From the NCBI RefSeq assembly GCF_042655385.1, contig NZ_JBHSMA010000003.1:434001-498000 (forward strand): a DNA stretch of 64,000 nucleotides, given 5' to 3'. The notes beneath the pieces are model-generated. The model did not search any database. It was given only the letters and a program-made list of their open reading frames with translations, and was not told the origin of the DNA. Positions 10,912 through 18,000 of this stretch are shown here, in pieces. Within the stretch, counting starts at the first letter, position 1; each line of letters begins with the position of its first letter. This stretch comes from Larkinella bovis. GTDB lineage: Bacteria > Bacteroidota > Bacteroidia > Cytophagales > Spirosomataceae. Both the position numbers and the translations under genes were made by a program.

Positions 10912-13320
10912 ATGCTAAAAAACTACTGGAAAATAACCGTTCGGGCGCTGTTCAAAAACAAGGTTTACAGCCTGACCAACATCGTGGGCCTTAGCGTGGG
11001 GCTGGCAACCTGTGGTCTGATTGCACTGTACATTTTCAACGAATGGCGGGTGGACCGGTTTCACGAAAAGGGGCATCGTATTTACCGGGTGGTAACCAAT
11101 ACCGTCACCAAAGGCGAAACCGAACGGGCAGCCAATACCGTTGGGCGGCCGCTGACGCAAGCCATCCGGCAGGAGGTTCCTGACGTTGAAGCGGTGGTAC
11201 CGATTCATTGGGCGAACTTCCCGATCAAACATAACAACCGGTATTTCTACGACCGGGAGTTGTATGTGGGGGAGGATTTCCTGACCACGTTTACGTTTCC
11301 GCTGCTCGAAGGGGACCCGAAAACCGCCCTGCGCGAACCGTATACCTTAGTGTTGACAGAGAGCACGGCCCGGAAGTATTTCGGCGACGGCCCGGCACTT
11401 GGTAAAACCTTGATGCTGAGCGACACCCTTCCGTTTAAAGTCACGGGCGTTCTGGCCGAACCGCAGCCTTCCCACCTTTCCTTTCAGCTACTGCTGTCGA
11501 TGCCGACATTCTATGCGGTTGGCAATACGTCCGAAGGGCAATGGTTTACCTGGGATGAATTCTGTTATGTGTTGCTTCCCGAAAAGGCCAATCGGGCCGT
11601 AGCTGAACAGAAAATTTCGGCCCTGCCGATGAAATACAATGCGGAAGAATACCGCAATAATGGTATTTATATAACGCAATCGCTGGAAGCCATGCCCTCG
11701 ATTTACCTCCATTCGACCGGGATTCCGGACCCGGGTGGGGCTAATCGCGCAACCGGTAGTGCGAAACAGCTGCAATGGCTGGGGGCAATCGGTTTATTTC
11801 TCCTGTTGCTGGCGATCATCAACTTCGTGAACCTGACCACGGCCCATCAGGGCGAACGGGCGAAAGAGGTGGGGGTTCGAAAAGCCATTGGAGCGGGCTA
11901 TATGGCCTTGGTGTTTCAATTTCTCGGCGAGTCGATCCTGCTGGCGTTTCTGGCCGGAGTGCTGGCGGTGGTCCTGCTGCTGGGGACCTTACCCATTCTG
12001 AATGAATTTACGGGAAAGACCATTCCGCTGTCTATGCTGATCCAACCCGGTACGGTTTTGATCGGCGTCGGTTTTTTATTTTTGACGGGCCTGCTGGCGG
12101 GCTGGTATCCGGCCTTACTGCTGGCGCGTTTCCGTCCGGTCGATACCATGAAGGGACAGGTTGTCACGACCAAAGGGGCTGGATTGCGTCGCGGACTGGT
12201 GGTTTTTCAATTCGGTATCTCGCTGGTCCTCATTATCAGTACACTGGTAGTAGTCCGGCAATTGCGGTTTATGCAAAGCCAGAGCCTGGGATTTAATAAA
12301 GAACGGGTGCTGACGGTGGAATTGCGCAAATTGCCACGGCTGGATTTTATTCAGAACTACGAAAGCCTGAAGCAGCAGGTGGCGGCTCTGCCCAGTGTCA
12401 AGTCCGTATCGGGGGTATCGGCCTTGCCGGGGCGCGATGGCTGGAACGGCCAGATCGTTTATCCTGAAGGTCGTCCGCGTGAGCAACCCCTGTCGATGGA
12501 AGTGATCCCGGTTGATCATGATTATGTCAAAACGCTGGGGCTGACGATTCGCAGCGGGCGCGACTATTCCAAACGCTTTTCGACGGATGCGGGGCACGGT
12601 GTGCTGCTCAACGAAGCCGCCTGCCAAGCGATTGGCTGGAAACCCGACGAAGCGATTGGCAAACGGATCCAGTCGGCGGGACTCGACGATGGTCGGGTGG
12701 TGGGTGTTATAGCCGACTTTCACCAGCACGGTTTACAGCAAAAAATAAAACCGGTTCTGACGTTTATCACACCGGCTTATACGTACCGGTATTTATCGCT
12801 CCGGCTGGGCGCAGGCGACATACGCACGTCCGTTGCGGAGGTTGAACGGTTCTGGCAAAAGCGGTTTCCCGGCTATGATTTCGACTATTATTTTCTGGAT
12901 GAAGATTTTAACCGGCAATACAAAACCGAGCAACAACTGTCGGCTCTGTTTGGCGTGTTTGCCGGATTAGCCATTTTCATCGCTTGCTTGGGTTTGTTCG
13001 CGCTAACCAAGTTCACCGCCGAAAAGCGGACCAAAGAGATTGGCGTCCGAAAAGTGCTGGGTGCCAGCGTGGGCAGCATTGTTGCACTGCTTTCCAAAGA
13101 TTTTCTGAAACTAGTGATCCTTTCCATCCTGATCGCATCGCCGGTGGCGTGGTATGTAATGACTGGCTGGCTACAGGATTTTGCCTACAAAATTGACCTG
13201 GGTTGGTCGGTATTTGCCATTGCAGGGCTCGGTGCGGTGGTGATGGCCTTTATCACGGTCAGTTTTCAAAGCATCAAAGCCGCGTTGATGAATCCGGTGC
13301 GCTCACTGCGTTCGGAGTGA
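10912..13320 (+). CDS. MacB/FtsX-type ABC transporter permease (array member 5)
   Basis: An 802-aa member of the array, N-terminus MLKNYWKITVRALFKNKVYS. Signatures are EVGVRKAIGA after TM2 (with HQGERAK where others have ARSxxRAK) and EIGVRKVLGA after TM6. The coding stretch for RKVLGASVGSIVALLS is almost identical at nucleotide level to that of member 1, about 10 kb away, although the rest of the two genes is well diverged. It lies 94 bp after member 4 and 44 bp before member 6. Confidence 0.92.
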   Translation: MLKNYWKITVRALFKNKVYSLTNIVGLSVGLATCGLIALYIFNEWRVDRFHEKGHRIYRVVTNTVTKGETERAANTVGRPLTQAIRQEVPDVEAVVPIHWANFPIKHNNRYFYDRELYVGEDFLTTFTFPLLEGDPKTALREPYTLVLTESTARKYFGDGPALGKTLMLSDTLPFKVTGVLAEPQPSHLSFQLLLSMPTFYAVGNTSEGQWFTWDEFCYVLLPEKANRAVAEQKISALPMKYNAEEYRNNGIYITQSLEAMPSIYLHSTGIPDPGGANRATGSAKQLQWLGAIGLFLLLLAIINFVNLTTAHQGERAKEVGVRKAIGAGYMALVFQFLGESILLAFLAGVLAVVLLLGTLPILNEFTGKTIPLSMLIQPGTVLIGVGFLFLTGLLAGWYPALLLARFRPVDTMKGQVVTTKGAGLRRGLVVFQFGISLVLIISTLVVVRQLRFMQSQSLGFNKERVLTVELRKLPRLDFIQNYESLKQQVAALPSVKSVSGVSALPGRDGWNGQIVYPEGRPREQPLSMEVIPVDHDYVKTLGLTIRSGRDYSKRFSTDAGHGVLLNEAACQAIGWKPDEAIGKRIQSAGLDDGRVVGVIADFHQHGLQQKIKPVLTFITPAYTYRYLSLRLGAGDIRTSVAEVERFWQKRFPGYDFDYYFLDEDFNRQYKTEQQLSALFGVFAGLAIFIACLGLFALTKFTAEKRTKEIGVRKVLGASVGSIVALLSKDFLKLVILSILIASPVAWYVMTGWLQDFAYKIDLGWSVFAIAGLGAVVMAFITVSFQSIKAALMNPVRSLRSE

Positions 13321-13364
13321 AAAATTCTACATTCTTAACTCCTACCTCTTCATTCCCAAGCAAT

Positions 13365-15773
13365 ATGCTACGAAATTACGTCAAAATCGCCTTTCGGAAT
13401 CTGTGGAGAAATAAGGTTTTTTCCGGGATCAATGTGTTTGGACTGGCCGTCGGGCTGGCGTCCTGCCTGTTGCTGTTTCTGTATATTTCGCACGAGTTGA
13501 GCTACGATGCCTTTCACCGGAATGCCGATCGGACGGTGCGGGTGGTGATGGAATACAGCATGGAAGGCGTCGTCAACCGGGTGCAGCAAACCGGAACGAA
13601 GGTGGCACCGGAGTTTGGGCGGCAGTTTCCGGAAGTGGAAGCTGGCGTTCGGCTGGAAAACCGTCAGTCGGTCGTTAGCTACGCCGATCGGCAGTTCAAC
13701 GAAAAGCGGGTTGTTTACGCCGATTCGGCTTTGTTTGCGGTTTTTTCGTTTCAGTTAAAGCAGGGAAATCCCAAAACCGCCCTGGCGGGTCCCAATTTGG
13801 TGGTATTGTCGGAATCGTCAGCAAAGAAGTATTTCGGTAACGAAAATCCCGTTGGAAAAACCGTACGGATCAACGCCGGTGGGGGCAACAAGGAATACGC
13901 TATAACCGGTGTGGTGCAGGATTGTCCGACCAATTCCCAAATCAAATACGATTTGCTGGCGTCCTTTAGCAGTCTTTCGGCGTCGAAAACGGAACAGTGG
14001 TTTACGGCCAATTACGCCACCTATTTGTTACTGCGAACACCGGAGTCGATCACCAATTTACAAGCCAAGATTCCGGGTTTTATGAGAACCCAGTTCAGTG
14101 CCGAAGAAATGACGGGGAGCAACTACCTGACGTATTTGCTGGAACCGTTGCGGAAAGTCCACCTGTATTCGGAGGTCGAAGGCAATTTCGAACCCAATGG
14201 CGACCTGGTTTACCTCTACATTTTTGGGTCGGTGGCACTCCTGATTCTGGTCATTGCCTGTGTCAATTACATCAACCTGGCAACCTCGCGGGCGGTGGAA
14301 CGGGCGCAGGAAGTGGGCGTTCGGAAAGTGATGGGCGCCCAGCGTGCGCAGTTGTTCGGGCAATTCATTGGTGAATCGCTCATCGTCACGTTTACCGCTT
14401 TGGGGCTGGGCCTGTTGCTGGTTTACCTGAGTCTGCCGTTTTTCAATGAACTATCAGACCGGTCTTTCTCCTTTGACGCCCTGCTGACATCCCGGAATCT
14501 GTTGCTGCTACTCGGTATCAGTCTGGTCGTGAGCTTTGTTGCGGGTGGTTATCCGGCCTTGGTGCTGGCCCGGTTTGAGCCGGTTCGCGTGTTGAAAGGT
14601 CACCTGAAAACCGCCGGAGCCGGGCAGTTCCGTCGGACGCTGATTGTGTTCCAGTTTGCCATTACGGCCTTTTTGATTGTCTGTACGCTCCTGGTTCGTA
14701 ATCAGTTGGCTTATATTCAGGAGAAAAAGCTGGGCTACGACAAAGAGCATGTGCTGGTGTTGCCCGCCGATCGGCAGGTGAACGAGAAGATCCGGACGCT
14801 GAAATCCGAATTCAAACGGAACGCGAATGTCCGGCAGGTAGCCCGGGCGTACGAATCACCGGTTTTTATCAACGGCGGCTACTCCATGCGCCGGTCGGAT
14901 CAGGCCGAAGAAAAATACAAATCGGTGACGGCTTTGCCGGTCGATGACGATTTCGTCAAAACGCTGGGGCTGCGGATTGTGGCGGGTCGCGATTTGACGC
15001 CCAACGATCTGGAACGGGCCACGGTTCCCGGCCGCGACAGCCTGCTCCATTTCCATTTCATCCTGAACGAGTCGGCGGTGAAGGAAATGGGGTGGCTATC
15101 GCCCCAGGAAGCGATTGGTAAAAAAATGGATATGGGGGAGGGGCGTTCGGGTGAAGTGGGCACGGTGGTTGAAGACTTCCATTTTGCGTCCATGAAACAG
15201 AAAATCAGTCCGTTAGTGCTGTTTCCGGAAGAGGGTGGAAATGTTCTTTTTGTGAAACTATCGGGCAATCAGTTGCCCACAACCCTTCAATTTCTGGAAG
15301 AAAAGTGGAAGACCCTTGTGCCCTCACGGCCGTTTGAGTACGAGTTTCTGGATGAAGAATTCACCAAACTGTATTCCGCCGAAACCCGTACGGGAAAAAT
15401 CTTTACGGTTTTTGCGGCTTTGTCCATTCTGCTAGCCTGTCTGGGACTGTTTGGTTTGTCGGCGTATACAACCGCGCAACGCACGAAAGAAATCGGGATT
15501 CGCAAGGTGCTGGGCGCGTCGGTGTCCACCATCGTATTGTTGCTGGCGAAGGACTTCCTGAAGCTGGTGCTGATTGCCATTGTGCTGGCGTCACCGCTGG
15601 CGTGGTGGGCCATGAACCGGTGGTTGCAGGATTTTGCCTACCGCATCGATGTGGCGTGGTGGGTGTTTGTAGTCGCCGGCGTTCTTGCCCTTGGCATCGC
15701 CTTCCTGACGGTTTCGTTCCAGAGCATCAGAGCCGCTGTGATGAATCCGGTGAAAAGTTTGCGGAATGAGTAA
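13365..15773 (+). CDS. MacB/FtsX-type ABC transporter permease (array member 6)
   Basis: An 802-aa permease. The frame is open upstream into member 5, but the ATG at 13365 is the right start: it gives MLRNYVKIAFRNLWRNK, the family N-terminus, and avoids overlap with the previous stop at 13320. Signatures are EVGVRKVMGA and EIGIRKVLGA. The C-terminus is AVMNPVKSLRNE. It is the last gene of the first block of six. The convergent RAYT gene ends only 7 bp beyond its stop, so that junction holds no obvious dedicated terminator. Confidence 0.93.
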   Translation: MLRNYVKIAFRNLWRNKVFSGINVFGLAVGLASCLLLFLYISHELSYDAFHRNADRTVRVVMEYSMEGVVNRVQQTGTKVAPEFGRQFPEVEAGVRLENRQSVVSYADRQFNEKRVVYADSALFAVFSFQLKQGNPKTALAGPNLVVLSESSAKKYFGNENPVGKTVRINAGGGNKEYAITGVVQDCPTNSQIKYDLLASFSSLSASKTEQWFTANYATYLLLRTPESITNLQAKIPGFMRTQFSAEEMTGSNYLTYLLEPLRKVHLYSEVEGNFEPNGDLVYLYIFGSVALLILVIACVNYINLATSRAVERAQEVGVRKVMGAQRAQLFGQFIGESLIVTFTALGLGLLLVYLSLPFFNELSDRSFSFDALLTSRNLLLLLGISLVVSFVAGGYPALVLARFEPVRVLKGHLKTAGAGQFRRTLIVFQFAITAFLIVCTLLVRNQLAYIQEKKLGYDKEHVLVLPADRQVNEKIRTLKSEFKRNANVRQVARAYESPVFINGGYSMRRSDQAEEKYKSVTALPVDDDFVKTLGLRIVAGRDLTPNDLERATVPGRDSLLHFHFILNESAVKEMGWLSPQEAIGKKMDMGEGRSGEVGTVVEDFHFASMKQKISPLVLFPEEGGNVLFVKLSGNQLPTTLQFLEEKWKTLVPSRPFEYEFLDEEFTKLYSAETRTGKIFTVFAALSILLACLGLFGLSAYTTAQRTKEIGIRKVLGASVSTIVLLLAKDFLKLVLIAIVLASPLAWWAMNRWLQDFAYRIDVAWWVFVVAGVLALGIAFLTVSFQSIRAAVMNPVKSLRNE

Positions 15774-15780
15774 CAGCAGT

Positions 15781-16383
15781 TCAGCTATAAAACCGGTCTT
15801 CGCTCCACTGTAACGGATTATTAAGAATATACGCCTGAATCCGCAAAAAGGAATCATCCGTTCGGACGATGTGATCATGGAAACGGGATTGCCAGGCGAA
15901 ATGATCCGTAAAGACGCGATTAATCGCGTCTTTACATTGGCGGATTTCAAACGTCGTCCGGCCTTTGTACCACCGGATGATTCGGGACAGATTTTCGTGT
16001 AGCATCGGATTTTTGCCGCCCGTTATACCGCCGATGGGATGATCCGAACTGGCGCCCGGATTCGCCTGGGCAGAGACAGAGACGCGATGAATCGCGTCTG
16101 TACTGGGGTTGTTATTGATGTAGAGCAATCCGTGCATGTGATTGGGCATGATGACGAATGCATCCAGAATAACATAGGGAAACTGGTCGGGAATTCGCTG
16201 CCAAATTTCAGCCGCGATCATTCCGGCCGCATTTAACTGCATTTCGCCATTCTGCACTTTACCAAAAAAGGGATGCCGGTCGTGCGTGCAGATCGTCACA
16301 AAATAAGCCCCATTCGTTCCATAATCCCACGATTGCAGCCGAGCCGATGGGATTCTATATTTATGTTTGTACAAGTTATTCAT
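15781..16383 (-). CDS. REP-associated tyrosine transposase (RAYT, IS200-like/Y1 family)
   Basis: This is a 200-aa single-strand DNA transposase of the Y1/HUH class, a domesticated IS200/IS605 relative that acts on REP palindromes. Diagnostic features are the N-terminal core YGTNGAYFVTICTHDR, the HUH motif in VIMPNHMHGLL, and the helix IIRWYKGRTTF carrying the likely catalytic Tyr. It ends with FAWQSRFHDHI and a YILNNPLQW box. I start it at the ATG at 16383; a TTG 9 nt upstream is less likely. Two REP palindromes of its own type (15908-15935 and 16080-16099) lie inside the coding sequence and are translated in frame as KDAINRVFT and TDAIHRV, apparently inserted in variable loops. The enzyme could still be active. 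Confidence 0.9.
   Translation of the reverse strand: MNNLYKHKYRIPSARLQSWDYGTNGAYFVTICTHDRHPFFGKVQNGEMQLNAAGMIAAEIWQRIPDQFPYVILDAFVIMPNHMHGLLYINNNPSTDAIHRVSVSAQANPGASSDHPIGGITGGKNPMLHENLSRIIRWYKGRTTFEIRQCKDAINRVFTDHFAWQSRFHDHIVRTDDSFLRIQAYILNNPLQWSEDRFYS
15908..15935. repeat. REP palindrome inside the RAYT gene (copy a)
   Basis: A perfect 28-bp palindrome centred on GACGCGATTAATCGCGTC. It lies between the codons for TFEIRQ and HFAWQSRF, where I recall related RAYTs having no such segment. The core GACGCGAT/ATCGCGTC is shared with the other REPs listed here. Confidence 0.85.
16080..16099. repeat. REP palindrome inside the RAYT gene (copy b)
   Basis: AGACGCGAT and ATCGCGTCT pair around a GA centre. 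It is translated in frame just after NNNPS of the transposase. Confidence 0.8.
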
Positions 16384-16396
16384 ATTTCCCAAACGT

Positions 16397-16420
16397 AGAG
16401 ATGCGATTCATCGCGTCTCT
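16397..16420. repeat. REP palindrome upstream of RAYT (copy c)
   Basis: AGAGATGCGAT and ATCGCGTCTCT pair with one wobble position around TC, beginning 14 bp upstream of the RAYT start codon. Confidence 0.8.
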
Positions 16421-16455
16421 TCATCCATAATAATTTCATTGATTGAAGTGTGATT

Positions 16456-16524
16456 GTGGAGACGCGGTTGTGGAGACGCGATTGTACAGACGCGGTTGTG
16501 GAGACGCGATGAATCGCATCTCTA
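16456..16524. repeat. REP cluster: tandem half-units plus palindrome (copy d)
   Basis: Four tandem units of about 14 bp carry a GAGACGCG or CAGACGCG core followed by GTTGT or ATTGTA. They end in a full palindrome, GAGACGCGAT-GA-ATCGCATCTC, at 16501-16522. The cluster sits between the RAYT and fdhA. Confidence 0.8.
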
Positions 16525-16622
16525 CGCAATTGATAATAAAATTGGATAATCATAGTATTTATTGGTATTATCTTGTAAATAGGGTCATTGTTTATTTCAA
16601 TAATCCTAAACCTGATAACCGT

Positions 16623-17813
16623 ATGTGTCAAAACCACGGCGTTGCGTACATCAAACCCGGTTTGGTGGAAGTCCAATCCATCGAATACCCGAAACTGGCG
16701 CTCGGCGATCGTCAGTGCCACCACGGCGTCATTTTGCAAATCGTTTCCACCAACATCTGCGGCAGCGATCAGCATATGGTGCGGGGGCGAACCACGGCTC
16801 CGGCCGGTCTGGTGCTGGGCCACGAAATCACCGGACTGGTGATCGAAGCCGGACGCGATGTGGAATTTATCAAAGCGGGTGACCTGGTGTCGGTGCCGTT
16901 CAATATTGCCTGTGGCCGCTGCCGGAACTGCAAAGCCGGACAAACCGGTATCTGCCTGAATGTCAATCCGGCCCGGCCCGGCGCGGCTTATGGCTACGTC
17001 GATATGGGCGGCTGGGTCGGTGGGCAGGCCGAATACGTGATGGTGCCGTATGCCGATTTTAACCTGCTGAAATTCCCGGACAAAGACCAGGCGATAGCCA
17101 AAATCCGGGACCTGACGCTTCTCTCCGATATTTTCCCGACGGGCTACCACGGTGCGGTTTCGGCGGGCGTAGGGCCGGGGTCTATTGTCTACGTGGCTGG
17201 CGCTGGACCCGTCGGGCTGGCCTGCGCGGCTTCCTGTCATTTGCTGGGGGCCGCCGTCGTTATTGTCGGCGATATGATTCCGGAGCGGCTGGAACAGGCC
17301 AAAAGCTTTGGCTGTGAAATTGTCGATTTGCGGAAAGATACGCCCCTGGCGGATCAGATTGCGGCCATTGTTGGCGTGCCGGAAGTTGATTGCGCCGTCG
17401 ATTGTGTCGGTTTCGAAGCCCGCGGCCACGGTTCGGAAGCCGGGGTGGAACACCCGGCTACGGTTCTGAATGCGATCATGAGTGTTACCCGGGCCGGGGG
17501 GGCGCTGGGCATTCCGGGACTCTACGTAACGGGCGATCCCGGTGCAAAAGACGACGCGGCCAAGGAAGGAAGTCTGAGCATTCGGATCGGTTTAGGCTGG
17601 GCCAAATCGCACTCGTTCTACACGGGCCAGTGTCCGGTGATGAAATACCACCGGCAGTTGATGAACGCCATTCTGTACGACAAAATCCAGATTGCCAAAG
17701 CCGTGAATGTGGAAGTGATCAGCCTGGACAAAGCACCCCAGGGCTACCAGGATTTTGATAAAGGTGCCGCCAAGAAATTCGTAATCGATCCACACGGCAT
17801 GATTCCGAATTAA
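16623..17813 (+). CDS. fdhA: glutathione-independent formaldehyde dehydrogenase (zinc-type alcohol dehydrogenase)
   Basis: A 396-aa medium-chain zinc dehydrogenase closely resembling Pseudomonas putida FdhA (398 aa), which oxidises formaldehyde to formate with NAD+ without glutathione. Visible are the catalytic-zinc region NICGSDQHMVRGR with GHEITG, the structural-zinc cysteines in CGRCRNCKAGQTGIC, and the Rossmann loop VAGAGPVGLA near residue 195. The C-terminal FVIDPH is also family-like. A TTG at 16443 would extend the frame through the REP repeats and is rejected; the ATG at 16623 gives MCQNHGVAYIKPG, matching the family N-terminus. It stands alone between a RAYT and the permease array. 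Its role is likely aldehyde detoxification. Confidence 0.93.
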   Translation: MCQNHGVAYIKPGLVEVQSIEYPKLALGDRQCHHGVILQIVSTNICGSDQHMVRGRTTAPAGLVLGHEITGLVIEAGRDVEFIKAGDLVSVPFNIACGRCRNCKAGQTGICLNVNPARPGAAYGYVDMGGWVGGQAEYVMVPYADFNLLKFPDKDQAIAKIRDLTLLSDIFPTGYHGAVSAGVGPGSIVYVAGAGPVGLACAASCHLLGAAVVIVGDMIPERLEQAKSFGCEIVDLRKDTPLADQIAAIVGVPEVDCAVDCVGFEARGHGSEAGVEHPATVLNAIMSVTRAGGALGIPGLYVTGDPGAKDDAAKEGSLSIRIGLGWAKSHSFYTGQCPVMKYHRQLMNAILYDKIQIAKAVNVEVISLDKAPQGYQDFDKGAAKKFVIDPHGMIPN

Positions 17814-17850
17814 GGCGTTTCTGCGGTTATTTGAACCGCCGTGAATAACC

Positions 17851-17887
17851 TGTCCGTAAATGTACGCAAGACGTCCGTTTACGGACA
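17851..17887 (+). promoter_or_regulatory. tandem palindromic operator upstream of permease 7
   Basis: CTGTCCGTAAA (from 17850) is followed exactly 21 bp later by the palindrome GTCCG-TTTA-CGGAC (17873-17886). The outer pair TGTCCGTAAA/TTTACGGACA also forms a 10-bp inverted repeat. The arrangement recurs upstream of the permease at 37828. It is plausibly an enhancer-type activator site (inference). Confidence 0.65.
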
Positions 17888-17939
17888 TTTTATTTTATTT
17901 TATTTGTGTATAAAATTGATATACAATGAGTTAAAAATC

Positions 17940-17955
17940 TGGTATGTCGTTTGGT
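17940..17955 (+). promoter_or_regulatory. candidate sigma-54-type -24/-12 promoter
   Basis: TGGTATGTCGTTTGGT fits the -24/-12 pattern TGGYAYR-N4-TTGCW except for G instead of C in the -12 dinucleotide. It lies 54 bp after the palindromic site and 45 bp before the permease start codon. The second copy, at 37768, has the same geometry. Confidence 0.5.
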
Positions 17956-18000
17956 CGGGCTACTCTGTTACGTGCCTTTGTACCCTGATCGAGCCGATAT

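Noticed and set aside
13203..13364. Upstream extension of permease 6 into permease 5
   Set aside because: It would overlap 118 bp of the previous gene in another frame, and the added residues have no paralog counterpart.
16456..16524. Possible CRISPR-like array
   Set aside because: The repeat units are about 14 bp, nearly contiguous, without unique spacers, and match the REP palindromes of the adjacent RAYT.
16443..16622. N-terminal extension of fdhA from a TTG codon
   Set aside because: The added residues are translated REP repeats and AT-rich spacer. The family N-terminus begins at 16623.
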